From: AV40 sp963817335
GTDB lineage: Bacteria > Verrucomicrobiota > Verrucomicrobiia > Chthoniobacterales > UBA10450
Direction: 5' to 3'
Assembly: GCA_963817335.1 (NCBI GenBank)
Contig: CAWFNX010000004.1
Location: forward strand, 124,001-188,000
Length of the DNA stretch: 64,000 nt
Below the pieces are notes generated by a model. The model was not told the origin of the DNA. It searched no databases and worked only from the letters and a program-made list of their open reading frames with translations. Below, one piece after another: positions 49,438 to 58,573 of the stretch. The position numbers were made by a program, and so were the translations under genes. Within the stretch, counting starts at the first letter, position 1, and every line of letters starts with the position of its first letter.

Positions 49438-51485
49438 TGAAGATCGAAAATTTCTTCGCCGAGCTCAAGCGGCGCAACGTTTACAAGGTCGCGGTCGCCT
49501 ACGCGGTTGTTGGTTGGTTACTCGTGCAAATCGCGACGCAGGTCTTTCCCTTTCTCGAAATTCCGAACTGGGTAGTGCGTCTTGTAATCACGCTGGTCGC
49601 GATCGGTTTCCCAATTGCCCTGGTGATTGCGTGGGCATTCGAGCTGACACCGGAAGGATTGAAGCGAACGGAAGATGTCGACCTTGCAGTGTCGGCGCGA
49701 CAACCACGAAAACATGTTTGGATTTTGGTCGTGATTGTTGGAGCCGCTTTCTCCATCGGGTTGTTTTTCATCGGACGCTACACGGGCCGAAATACCGCGA
49801 GTCCGATTCGCACCGAGCTACCCGCGAAATCAATTGCGGTGTTGCCCTTCGAAAATCTCAGCCGCGATCCGGACAATGCTTACTTCGTCGATGGGATCCA
49901 GGACGAGATCCTCACGCGGCTTTCAAAGATCAGTGCGCTGAAAGTCATTTCCCGGACGTCGACCATGCGCTACGCCAGTCACCCACCCAATCTGCGCGAG
50001 ATCGCGCGCGAGCTTGGCGTCGCAAATATTCTCGAGGGCAGTGTGCAGCGAGCAGAAGGCGCAGTGCGCGTCAACGTTCAGCTGATTGAGGCTGAGACTG
50101 ACTCACACCTTTGGGCGGAGACTTATGACCGCGACATCAAGAACATCTTCTCAGTAGAAAGCGAGATCGCGCAAAATTTAGCGGACGCGCTGCGGGCCCG
50201 ACTTCTGCCGGAAGAAACGGCCCGGGTCGCAAACGTGCCAACAAAAAATCCTGAGGCCTATGATTTGTTTCTAAAGGCCGAGTATTTCGCCAACGAGATC
50301 TATTCTTCTTCCGCGAGGGATCCTGCAGAAACGGCACGAAAAGCAGCCGGTCTCTACGAAAGTGCGGTCGCCGCCGATCCTAACTTTGCACTGGCTTATG
50401 CCCGACTGGCTTATCTGAAAGCGAGGATCTACTGGTATAACACCGATCCGAGTCCGGAGGCGATCGATGCTGCGAGAAAAGCTGCAGAGCGTGGGTTGGA
50501 GCTGCAACCCGAATTAGCGGAAGCGCATCTGTCGATGGGTTATGTTCACTATTGGGGCCGTCGCGATTACGACGCCGCGCTGGCGGAATTCGACAAGGCC
50601 CGCAAAACTTTGCCCAACAACGCAAACGTGTTGACCGCGATCGCCTTTATTCATCGTCGGCTAGGTAAAATGGAGCAGGCCCTCGATGAGCTGAAACAAA
50701 GCGCTGCACTCAACCCGCGCGACAATCTTTTGCCGCGCGAAATCGGTTCCACGTTGGTCTACGCGCGCCGTTATGCTGAAGCTGTTCCCTTTTACGATCG
50801 AGCTTTGGCTTTGGTTCCGGACGACTTCGAGACGCAAGTCTATCGCGTCACGATGTTACAGATGATTGGCGACTTCGATGCCGCCAGCCGCGCACTAGCA
50901 ACAATTCCGGCAGATATCGATCCTCAGGGTTCGGTTTCATTCGCGCGGTGGCATCTTGCGCTACTCATGCATCAACCCGATGTGGCGCTGGCGGCGTTGG
51001 AGCATGCACCGGCGTGGTTGCTCAGTATCTGGCCTAATAGCCGCGAACCGGTGGCGTTGTTACGCGCGCGGACATTGGTGGAGAAAGGTGAAGCCGGACC
51101 GGCGCGTGCAGCATTTCTTGAAGCTCAACAAGCGTTGGAGGGCTTACTCGGTAATCAGCGCGCAAAGGCTGATGCGCAAAGTTATCTCGCATTAGTTAAT
51201 GCCGGATTGGGACAGAAGGAACCTGCTTTGGAATCAGGACGCCGGGCGACTGAGAACTTGCCTGCTTCGCGCGATGTCATCGTCGGTGGCTCCTATCTGA
51301 CACTGCTCGCCATGGCTGAGGCACAAGTCGGCGAGAGAGAATCAGCCCTGAATCACATTGAACAGCTAATGGCCATTCCAGCGGGCCATGCCATATCTCG
51401 AGCGTCATTGCGGTTCGACCCCGTGTGGGATCCGCTGCGCAACGATCCCCGTTTTCAAAAACTCTGCGAAGAGAAACCAAAATGA
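49437..51485 (+). CDS. Array gene 5: anchor head + TolB-like + TPR protein
   Basis: 682 residues from GTG 49437. Head KIENFFAELKRRNVYKVAVA, WLLVQIATQVFPFLEIPNW, WAFELTPEGLKRTEDVD, third helix WILVVIVGAAFSIGLFFIG. Class A TolB-like domain (KSIAVLPFENLSRDPDNAYF; DEILTRLSKISALKVISRTS). A long TPR region (NALRARLLPEE onward, EPVALLRARTLVEKGEAGPA) and DPLRNDPRFQKLCEEKPK. The KIENFF start is also seen in the fossil at 55918. ATGA overlap with the SMP-30-like gene. Confidence 0.88.
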   Translation: MKIENFFAELKRRNVYKVAVAYAVVGWLLVQIATQVFPFLEIPNWVVRLVITLVAIGFPIALVIAWAFELTPEGLKRTEDVDLAVSARQPRKHVWILVVIVGAAFSIGLFFIGRYTGRNTASPIRTELPAKSIAVLPFENLSRDPDNAYFVDGIQDEILTRLSKISALKVISRTSTMRYASHPPNLREIARELGVANILEGSVQRAEGAVRVNVQLIEAETDSHLWAETYDRDIKNIFSVESEIAQNLADALRARLLPEETARVANVPTKNPEAYDLFLKAEYFANEIYSSSARDPAETARKAAGLYESAVAADPNFALAYARLAYLKARIYWYNTDPSPEAIDAARKAAERGLELQPELAEAHLSMGYVHYWGRRDYDAALAEFDKARKTLPNNANVLTAIAFIHRRLGKMEQALDELKQSAALNPRDNLLPREIGSTLVYARRYAEAVPFYDRALALVPDDFETQVYRVTMLQMIGDFDAASRALATIPADIDPQGSVSFARWHLALLMHQPDVALAALEHAPAWLLSIWPNSREPVALLRARTLVEKGEAGPARAAFLEAQQALEGLLGNQRAKADAQSYLALVNAGLGQKEPALESGRRATENLPASRDVIVGGSYLTLLAMAEAQVGERESALNHIEQLMAIPAGHAISRASLRFDPVWDPLRNDPRFQKLCEEKPK

Positions 51486-52405
51486 AGAGAGCGAGTAAGA
51501 TTATTTGTTTCGGCATCCTGTTGAGCGCTGCGGCAATGCGAGCCAGTGAAGTTCAAATCGTCGGCAACGTTCTTGGACCGGAAGGTCCATTGTACATCGA
51601 CGGCAACCTTTACTACGTCGGCTGGGTCTCGAACACGCTCTCGAAGTGGGATGGTAAAACGACGACGGTGTTGAATCACACGGAAGGCTGCGGCCACAAC
51701 GGGTTGGCGCTCACCAAACAGAAGACATTCCTGCTCGCATGCACCAATGATCCGGGCGCAATCCTCGAACTCGACCTGACCGGGAAGCAACTCCACCGCT
51801 GGGACACCGACAGCAACGGCAAGAAGTTTGAGGGAGGAATCAATGACATCGTCGTCGCTCCGAACGGCAGCGCCTACGCCACAGTCTTCGGTCCGTACGG
51901 CGATCCACCCGTCCCTACGTCAGTCATTGGAAAGGTTCTTTATCTCGCACCCGGCACCGAAAAGTGGGTCGAAGTCGCGAGCGATCTTAACTACGCGAAC
52001 GGCGTCGGAGTTTCACCGAACGGGAAAACGCTTTACGTCAGCCAGACTGTCAGTAACTGCATGCTAATGTTCACGATCGAGACCGATGGCACATTGAGTC
52101 ATCGCTCAAATTTTGCTCTGCTGAGTGTCCTTACGAAAAACAAGAGCAACTCTCCATGGCTTGGGCCCGACAGCATGAAAATCGATCACAAAGGCAACAT
52201 CTACGTGGCCCAGTGGTTTGGAGGCAAGATTCTGAAATTATCGCCGGACGGAAAACTTCTTCACGTCTTTGAAATCGCCGCGGGCGATGGCACAACCAAC
52301 GTAGCCTTCGGCCCCGATGAAAAGGAACTGTACGTGACCGTTGCGAAGGATCCGAAGGACCAGCAGGCCAAAGGCAGCATCGTAAAGATCAAGAATGTTG
52401 AGTAG
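51482..52405 (+). CDS. SMP-30/gluconolactonase-like beta-propeller, secreted
   Basis: 307 residues with signal peptide (MKRASKIICFGILLSAAAMR). A six-bladed propeller of the SMP-30/LRE type is suggested by LGPEGPLYIDGNLYYVG, GGINDIVVAPNGSAYATVFG, YANGVGVSPNGKTLYVSQT and LGPDSMKIDHKGNIYVAQWF. The usual metal ligands Glu (PEGP), Asn (ANGV) and Asp (GPDS) are present, so a Ca- or Zn-dependent lactonase is possible. It is the only non-TPR gene of the array and is coupled to gene 5 by ATGA, so it may act with it in the periplasm (inference). Confidence 0.8.
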   Translation: MKRASKIICFGILLSAAAMRASEVQIVGNVLGPEGPLYIDGNLYYVGWVSNTLSKWDGKTTTVLNHTEGCGHNGLALTKQKTFLLACTNDPGAILELDLTGKQLHRWDTDSNGKKFEGGINDIVVAPNGSAYATVFGPYGDPPVPTSVIGKVLYLAPGTEKWVEVASDLNYANGVGVSPNGKTLYVSQTVSNCMLMFTIETDGTLSHRSNFALLSVLTKNKSNSPWLGPDSMKIDHKGNIYVAQWFGGKILKLSPDGKLLHVFEIAAGDGTTNVAFGPDEKELYVTVAKDPKDQQAKGSIVKIKNVE

Positions 52406-52430
52406 CTTACGCTAAGCTAGTGATGCAGGC

Positions 52431-54161
52431 GTGAACGAACGAAACTTCTTCTCTGAGCTGAAGCGGCGCAACGTTTATAAAGTTGCTATCGCCTACGTTG
52501 TCGGCGGCTGGGCACTTTCTCAGGGCATCGCGCAGGTCTTTCCAGTCTTCGATGTTCCGAACTGGACGATCAGAGCGATCGTTCTTGTCATCGTCCTTGG
52601 ATTTCCAGTAGCGCTTGCTCTTGCCTGGTTCTTCGAAATCACGCCCGAAGGATTGAAGCGGACCGAGGATGTTGATCCGACGAAGCCGCATTCGGTCCAC
52701 GGACCCTGGATTTACATCGTCATCATCGGCGCGGCTGTCTCGCTCTCTCTGTTTTTTCTCGGCCGATACAGCGCAACGCCTCGACAACACATGGTGGCCA
52801 AGAAATCGATCGCGGTGCTGCCATTACTTAATGAAAGCGGCGATCCACAGGATGAATATTTTTCTGACGGACTATCGGAGGAATTGATCGCAGCGCTTGG
52901 GCAAATCGGTGGGCTCAAAGTGATTGGCCGCAGTTCGTCCTTCCGTTTCAAAGATCGAAAAGAAGAACCGAAGGTTATCGGCGAGAAACTTGGAGTTAAC
53001 ACCTTGCTCGAAGGCACCGTCCGAAAACAGGGCGATCGAGTTCGCATCGTGGCGGCACTGGTGAACACAGCGGATGGAATCACGGTGTGGACGCGAACAT
53101 TCGATCGCGAGCTCAAGGATATCTTCGCGCTGCAAGAGGAGATCGCGGCGGCAGTCGCCGATTCATTGAAGGTAACATTGCTGGGTGCCGGCGCCACGTC
53201 CATGCAAGCTGCCGCACCTTCGAGCGCTGAGGCGCATAACGCCTATCTCCAGGCGCATTTCCGTCTGTTGCGGCGAAACGTTGAGGACTACCGCAAAGCG
53301 ATCAGCTATTACGATGAGGCGACCACGCTCGACCCAAATTACGCGCTGGCCTACGCCGAACGCGCCGAAGCATGGACGCTGGTCGGTGATCTCGCAGGCG
53401 AGCGGCCAACTGCCTATCCCAAAGCGCGCAGTGATGCTGAGAAAGCCGTCGCAATCGCGCCGGCGTTGGCCGAAGCGCACGCCGCGCTCGGCTGGGTGCG
53501 GTTTTTCGTCGAATGGAAGTTTGCTGAGGGTCTAAAGGAGCTTGAGCGGGCGAAAGAGCTTTCCCCTGCGAATCCGACCGCAAACGATTTGCTCGCGCGC
53601 GTCATCGTTTACCTAGGCCGATTCGATGCCGCCGAGCGCCAGGCGCGATACGCGGTGGAGATCGACCCGTTGTCGGTTTCGGCACATTTCAATCTCGCTC
53701 GCGTTCTTTTCAACTCCGGAAAACTGGATGAAGCCGAAGCGACTGCCCGCAAAGTGCCTGAGCTGCAGCCGACGGCTTCATCGAGTCATCGCTTCCAAAT
53801 GCTCGTCGAGGTCCAGCGACATGACGGCGAGGCTGTTTTACGCGAAGCCAATCTGGAGCCGGACGAGAATTTTCGCCGGTTCGGACTGGCGCTTGCCTAT
53901 TACATCCGCGGTGACCACAAGGAAGCGGACGCAGCGCTCGCCGATTTGATCGCGCACGCCCACGATCGATTGGCGTACCAGATCGCCGAGGTCTACGCGG
54001 TTCGAGGTGAAGCTGACAAAATGTTCGAGTGGTTGCGAATCTCATTCGACCAGCGCGATGGCGGCACGTTAAGTCTCTTGGTCGATCCCCTGCTCCGCGA
54101 TTTTCGCGGCGATCCACGTTACAAAGAGTTGCTCGACAGACTCGGAATGCCCACTGCCTGA
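52431..54161 (+). CDS. Array gene 6: type 2 anchor head + TolB-like + TPR protein
   Basis: 576 residues from GTG 52431. A different head: NFFSELKRRNVYKVAIAYVV, then GGWALSQGIAQVFPVFDVPNW and WFFEITPEGLKRTEDVD; third helix WIYIVIIGAAVSLSLFFLG. The TolB-like domain is class B (KSIAVLPLLNESGDPQDEYF; IGRSSSFRFKD; LLEGTVRKQGDRVRIVAALV). TPRs and MFEWLRISFDQRDGG, FRGDPRYKELLDRLGM at the end. A TAGCTTA-CGC-TAAGCTA palindrome lies at 52402-52418 just upstream. Confidence 0.88.
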   Translation: MNERNFFSELKRRNVYKVAIAYVVGGWALSQGIAQVFPVFDVPNWTIRAIVLVIVLGFPVALALAWFFEITPEGLKRTEDVDPTKPHSVHGPWIYIVIIGAAVSLSLFFLGRYSATPRQHMVAKKSIAVLPLLNESGDPQDEYFSDGLSEELIAALGQIGGLKVIGRSSSFRFKDRKEEPKVIGEKLGVNTLLEGTVRKQGDRVRIVAALVNTADGITVWTRTFDRELKDIFALQEEIAAAVADSLKVTLLGAGATSMQAAAPSSAEAHNAYLQAHFRLLRRNVEDYRKAISYYDEATTLDPNYALAYAERAEAWTLVGDLAGERPTAYPKARSDAEKAVAIAPALAEAHAALGWVRFFVEWKFAEGLKELERAKELSPANPTANDLLARVIVYLGRFDAAERQARYAVEIDPLSVSAHFNLARVLFNSGKLDEAEATARKVPELQPTASSSHRFQMLVEVQRHDGEAVLREANLEPDENFRRFGLALAYYIRGDHKEADAALADLIAHAHDRLAYQIAEVYAVRGEADKMFEWLRISFDQRDGGTLSLLVDPLLRDFRGDPRYKELLDRLGMPTA

Positions 54162-55921
54162 TGAGTGAGAAGCGCTCCTTCTTCGCCGAACTAAAGCGGC
54201 GCAATGTTTACAAGGTCGCTGTCGCTTACATGGTTGGCGGTTGGGCTCTTTCTCAGGGAATCGCGCAGGTGTTTCCGGTCTTCGATGTTCCCAACTGGGT
54301 TATCCGTGCCATTGTTCTTCTCATCATCTTCGGTTTGCCAGTGGCCCTGGTCCTGGCGTGGATGTTCGAGATCACTTCGGAAGGAATCAAGCGCACTGAA
54401 GATGTCGATCCTGCGACGCAACAATCACGGAAATCCAGCGCCTGGATTTATGTGGTACTCATCGGCGCGATCGTTTCGATTGGTCTCTTCTTTCTTGGCC
54501 GCTACAGCGCACTGAATACTGCCAGTCCGACTCGGACATCTGAGAAATCGATCGCGGTGTTGCCGTTCGTGAACATGAGCGCGGACAAGAACGACGAGTA
54601 CTTGAGTGACGGGATGACCGAGGAGCTGATCAATGTGTTGGCCAAGGTGCCGGGACTGCGCGTGCCGGGACGAACGTCCTGTTTTGCATTCAAGGGCAAG
54701 AACGAAGAGGACATCTTTCATAAAGTCGGCGATCAGCTGCACGTGGGCACGGTTTTGGAAGGAAGCGTGCGCAAAGCCGGCGAGAAACTGCGCGTCACCG
54801 CACAGCTTATCAATGTGGGCGACGGTTATCATCTGTGGTCGAAGGATTACGACGGTGACGTAAAGGACATTCTCAATTTTCAGAGCAACGTGGCCCAGCA
54901 AGTTGTGGAAGCTTTACAAGTACAACTTGGCACCGAAGCGGCGCGCGTATTATCCAAGAAGCCAACAGAAAATCCGGAAGCTCACCGGTTCTATCTTCTG
55001 GGACGCTACGAGTTCGGTAAGTACACGCAGGCTGGTTGGAATAATGCGATCCGTTATTACGAGGAAGCGCTAAGACTGGATCCGAATTACGCGTTAGCGT
55101 ACTGCGGACTGGCTGATAACTACGCCTACATGGGAAGCGTGGTGATGCCGGAGAGAGAGGCTATCGCAAAGGAAAAGGAATTTGCAGAAAAAGCGCTGGC
55201 GCTCGATCCGGAACTGGCTGAAGCGCATATGTCCCTCGCGCTTGGACTCGTCGCCGACTACGACTGGCGGAATGGTTTGAAAGAATTCGATCGTGCGCTC
55301 GAACTGAATCCAAATCTGGCATTCGCCTATGAGTTACAGGCTTGGACTGTGAATGGGCTTGGTCGATTCGACGAGGCGATCGCGAAGACCAAGAAAGCGG
55401 TCGAACTCGATCCACTGAATCCGTTTTTCCAAATGAGTTTGAGCTTCTACCAGTATTGGGCTCGCCAATACGACGACGCGATCGCGCAATCCAGAAAGAC
55501 TCTGGCGATGGATCCGAATTCAGCGATCAGCCACGTTTTGTTAGGCCTCTCTTTCCTTAAGAAGGGCGACACCGCCGGCGCGATCACGGAATTCCAAAAA
55601 GCTAAAGAGCCGAATCCCGGAGCCTGGTATCAAGGTTACCTCGGCTACGCCCAGGCCTTGTCCGGAGATCGAGCGAAAGCCGAGCAAGGGTTGCGCGAAC
55701 TCGAAGATCTTTCGAAACGGCAATACGTAAGTCCGATAGCGTTCGCGACGATCTATCTGGGACTTGGTCAAAAAGAAAAATGTTTGGATTGGCTGGAAAA
55801 AGCTTACGAGCAGCAAGACAGCGCTTGTTGGTATCTTAAGATTGACCAGATCTACGACGGCGTTCGCAACGAGCCGCGTTTTCAGGCGCTGGTAGAGAAG
55901 ATTTTTCACGAAACACACTGA
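54161..55921 (+). CDS. Array gene 7: type 2 anchor head + TolB-like class C + TPR protein
   Basis: 586 residues from ATG 54161, one base overlap with gene 6 (TGATG). The head is nearly that of gene 6 (GGWALSQGIAQVFPVFDVPNW) but the TolB-like domain is a third class: FVNMSADKNDEYLSDGMTEE, VPGRTSCFAFKGKNEEDIFH, VGTVLEGSVRKAGEKLRVTA. TPRs (LDPNYALAYCGLADNYAYMG; LEPDLA-type repeats) and VRNEPRFQALVEKIF at the end. The frame opens at 54029 but the ATG at 54161 fits the other members. Confidence 0.88.
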   Translation: MSEKRSFFAELKRRNVYKVAVAYMVGGWALSQGIAQVFPVFDVPNWVIRAIVLLIIFGLPVALVLAWMFEITSEGIKRTEDVDPATQQSRKSSAWIYVVLIGAIVSIGLFFLGRYSALNTASPTRTSEKSIAVLPFVNMSADKNDEYLSDGMTEELINVLAKVPGLRVPGRTSCFAFKGKNEEDIFHKVGDQLHVGTVLEGSVRKAGEKLRVTAQLINVGDGYHLWSKDYDGDVKDILNFQSNVAQQVVEALQVQLGTEAARVLSKKPTENPEAHRFYLLGRYEFGKYTQAGWNNAIRYYEEALRLDPNYALAYCGLADNYAYMGSVVMPEREAIAKEKEFAEKALALDPELAEAHMSLALGLVADYDWRNGLKEFDRALELNPNLAFAYELQAWTVNGLGRFDEAIAKTKKAVELDPLNPFFQMSLSFYQYWARQYDDAIAQSRKTLAMDPNSAISHVLLGLSFLKKGDTAGAITEFQKAKEPNPGAWYQGYLGYAQALSGDRAKAEQGLRELEDLSKRQYVSPIAFATIYLGLGQKEKCLDWLEKAYEQQDSACWYLKIDQIYDGVRNEPRFQALVEKIFHETH

Positions 55922-55965
55922 AGATCGAAAACTTCTTCGACGAACTGAAACAGCGCAACGTTTAA
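55918..55965 (+). pseudogene. Head fossil 1: truncated anchor start
   Basis: Reads KIENFFDELKQRNV then TAA, 16 codons after a CTG. It matches the first 15 residues of array gene 5 and stops before the first helix. Decayed remnant of an eighth anchor-type gene. Confidence 0.75.
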
Positions 55966-56102
55966 GCTCCAAGAGCGTCAGCTCAGGTAATGCCAAGTAA
56001 GCCGATACCCTACAATTTCCGGACTCGACCACTATATATAGTCGCGGCGAAGCCGGTCTTGTGGTGAAATTTGCCGGCCTCGGGCATTTCCAGGCCGCAG
56101 GC
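55966..56102. other. Longest gap within the array
   Basis: The only sizeable gap in the array; with the adjoining fossil it could hold an internal promoter for the cyclase genes. It contains the perfect 12-bp palindrome ACTATATATAGT at 56031-56042 and a GCCGG-rich repeat-like segment around 56050-56100. Confidence 0.5.
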
Positions 56103-56195
56103 ATGACGGAACGTAGTTTCTTCTCTGAGTTAAAGCAGCGCAATGTTTACAAAATCGCCGGTGCTCTGGTGAAATTCGTAGACCTGGTTAAATGA
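56103..56195 (+). CDS. Head fossil 2: 30-aa anchor-motif mini-ORF, coupled to cyclase gene 8
   Basis: ATG 56103 to TGA 56195 encodes 30 residues beginning MTERSFFSELKQRNVYKIAG and ending KFVDLVK. It keeps the anchor motif but not the helices. The stop overlaps the start of array gene 8 as ATGA, so it may now serve as a leader ORF. Either a pure fossil or a functional leader; the coupling favours at least passage of ribosomes. Confidence 0.6.
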   Translation: MTERSFFSELKQRNVYKIAGALVKFVDLVK

Positions 56196-58570
56196 ATTCC
56201 ACTTCAGAACTGAAGTTTGAAATCGGGCACGTCTTGTTCATCGACATCGTTGGCTATTCCAAGCTGCTGATCAACGAGCAGAGCGATCAGCTCGAGACGC
56301 TAAAGGCGATTGTTCGCGGAACCGAGCAATTGAAGAAAGCGGAAGCGGAACGTAAACTGTTGCGATTGCCGACTGGCGATGGCGGAGCGCTCGTCTTTCG
56401 CAACACCCCGGAAGCGCCGGTGTTGTGCGCTTTAGAAATCGCTAACGAGCTGAAAAGACATCCCGAACTCAAAGTGCGTATGGGCGTTCACAGCGGACCG
56501 GTCAACGAAATCAGCGATCTTAATGAGCAAGCGAACATCGCCGGAGCTGGGATCAACATTGCCCAACGGGTGATGGATTGCGGCGACGCAGGGCACATTA
56601 TTCTTAGCCGGCATGTCGCAGAAGACCTCGAACATTATCCGCGCTGGAAGCCTTATCTGCACCCGTTAGGCGAATGCGAAGTGAAACATGGGACGCGTAT
56701 CGGGATCGTTAATCTTTTCCATGATGGAATCGGCAACTCGCAGATCCCGAAAAAACTTCGTGCTATCCGGAAGCAACGCAGGCGATCGCGCGGAGTTGTA
56801 ATCGCAGTTGCAGTCCTCCTGCTTTGGGCGGCCATCGCCGCCTTTGTCGTTGTTTCAAAGAAGTCGCCAAGATTAGCGTCAGCGATTCCGGGGAAAAGTA
56901 TCGCGGTCCTTCCATTTGAAAATCTAAGCGAAGACAAAGCGAACGCTTATTTCGCTGAAGGTATCCAGGACGAAATTCTAACCAAGCTGGCAAGCATCGC
57001 GGACCTCAAGGTCATCTCTCGAACATCAACTGCGAAATACAAGAGCAAGCCGGAAGATCTGAAGACAGTCTCGGAGCAACTTGGAGTCGCGAACGTGGTC
57101 GAAGGAACAGTACAAAGAGCCGCTGACAAAGTGCGCGTCAACGTGCAGCTGATCGATGCCCGCGCGGACTCGCACCTTTGGGCGAAAACGTTTGATCGCG
57201 AGATTAAGGATGTTTTCGCGGTGGAAAGTGAAGTGTCACAGGAGATCGCCGATGCTTTGCAGGCGAAGCTCTCGCTCGCCGAAACAACTACCCTGGCTAC
57301 CGCACCAACCCAAAATGCGGAAGCCTATGATTTATTTTTGAAGGGGGAATACGAGGAACGAGAGGCTGAGAGTTCGCTCAAGTCCGAGGCTTTCGATCAG
57401 GCAGCCGCCTGGTATCGACAGGCGATCGACCGCGATCCGAAATTTGCTTTGGCCATGGCGCGGCTTGTGGAAAGCCGGATGTTCCGCCGCTGGTTCCTAA
57501 GCTCGGTGACCGACGCTGAACTGCCTGAAATCAAGAGGATGGTAGAGCAGGCTCTGGCCGTGGCACCGGACCTCGCGGAGGCGCATATCGCCCTGGGAGA
57601 ATTCTATTACTACGGCCATCGGCAATACGACCAGGCCCTGAGTGAGTTCCAGCGCGCTGTCCAACTGCAACCGAATAATGTGAGGGCTCGGGAGTATTGT
57701 GCATTCATCCATCGTCGCCAGGGTCAATTGCAGCTCGCTTTGTCCGAACTGCAAAAATGTGCGCAGCAAAATCCCCGGGACGACACGCTGGCGGCACAGA
57801 TCGGCGGAACCTACTCCGGCTTGCGGATGTGGAGTGAAGCGACCCAGTCCCTGCAACGCTCCCTGGCATTGAATCCTAACTCTGTGATCGGAATGCGTCT
57901 CCTAATTTTCAATTGTCTCAACGCAACCGGCGACATCAAAGAAGCGCGACGCATTCTGGCGAGCTTTCCTCCGGACCCAAAACTAACTGCCACCTTCACG
58001 TCTGGCAGCGTCTCGAACGTGATCGGCGCCCGGGCCTACGTGTCTGTGATTGAGCGAGATTTTGCCGCGGCTTTGAAAATATGGGAGAACGAGATCACTG
58101 ATCCTGCCGGTAATCGTGAGCGACTTTGCGCCAGAGTGGCGATTCACGTTCTGGCCGGCGACGCCGCAGTTGCGCAAACCGAAGCTGAGAAAGCGCGCGT
58201 GTTGGTCGAGGCTCGGTTACGCGAGCGACCGGATGATACTTCCCCGCTGACACAGTTAAGCTGGATCTATCTGGCTCTCAAACGTAACGCTGACGCTCTT
58301 AAAGTAGCGCGCCAAGCGGTTTCTCTATTCCCGCCGGAGAAAGACGCCACGCAAGGTGCGGCCTATGCGACTGGGCTGGCGGAAATCGAGGCGCGCACTG
58401 GTGAGACAAACGAAGCGGTAAAGAGCCTTCGATGGCTACTTTCCGGCCACATTGGCGGTTTCGTCTCGATCAAGCTGCTGAAAATCGATCCGGTGTGGGA
58501 CCCGATCCGAAACGATCCCGGCTTCCAGCAACTTCTCGCCGGTAAGGAGCTAGTTGGGCCGGACAAGTAA
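56192..58570 (+). CDS. Array gene 8: class III cyclase head + TolB-like + TPR protein
   Basis: 792 residues. Cytoplasmic class III nucleotidyl cyclase domain at about 8-185: metal Asp18 in FIDIVGYSKL, second metal Asp in LPTGDGGALVF, and the catalytic Asn/Arg pair in GAGINIAQRVMDC. One helix follows (VVIAVAVLLLWAAIAAFVVV, about 205-225), then a class A TolB-like domain (KSIAVLPFENLSEDKANAYF; VISRTSTAKYK) and about ten TPRs, ending IRNDPGFQQLLAGKEL. Adenylate or guanylate specificity cannot be read because the usual Lys before GD is LP-T. Coupled to the mini-ORF; ends 3 bp before gene 9. Confidence 0.88.
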   Translation: MNSTSELKFEIGHVLFIDIVGYSKLLINEQSDQLETLKAIVRGTEQLKKAEAERKLLRLPTGDGGALVFRNTPEAPVLCALEIANELKRHPELKVRMGVHSGPVNEISDLNEQANIAGAGINIAQRVMDCGDAGHIILSRHVAEDLEHYPRWKPYLHPLGECEVKHGTRIGIVNLFHDGIGNSQIPKKLRAIRKQRRRSRGVVIAVAVLLLWAAIAAFVVVSKKSPRLASAIPGKSIAVLPFENLSEDKANAYFAEGIQDEILTKLASIADLKVISRTSTAKYKSKPEDLKTVSEQLGVANVVEGTVQRAADKVRVNVQLIDARADSHLWAKTFDREIKDVFAVESEVSQEIADALQAKLSLAETTTLATAPTQNAEAYDLFLKGEYEEREAESSLKSEAFDQAAAWYRQAIDRDPKFALAMARLVESRMFRRWFLSSVTDAELPEIKRMVEQALAVAPDLAEAHIALGEFYYYGHRQYDQALSEFQRAVQLQPNNVRAREYCAFIHRRQGQLQLALSELQKCAQQNPRDDTLAAQIGGTYSGLRMWSEATQSLQRSLALNPNSVIGMRLLIFNCLNATGDIKEARRILASFPPDPKLTATFTSGSVSNVIGARAYVSVIERDFAAALKIWENEITDPAGNRERLCARVAIHVLAGDAAVAQTEAEKARVLVEARLRERPDDTSPLTQLSWIYLALKRNADALKVARQAVSLFPPEKDATQGAAYATGLAEIEARTGETNEAVKSLRWLLSGHIGGFVSIKLLKIDPVWDPIRNDPGFQQLLAGKELVGPDK

Positions 58571-58573
58571 GTC

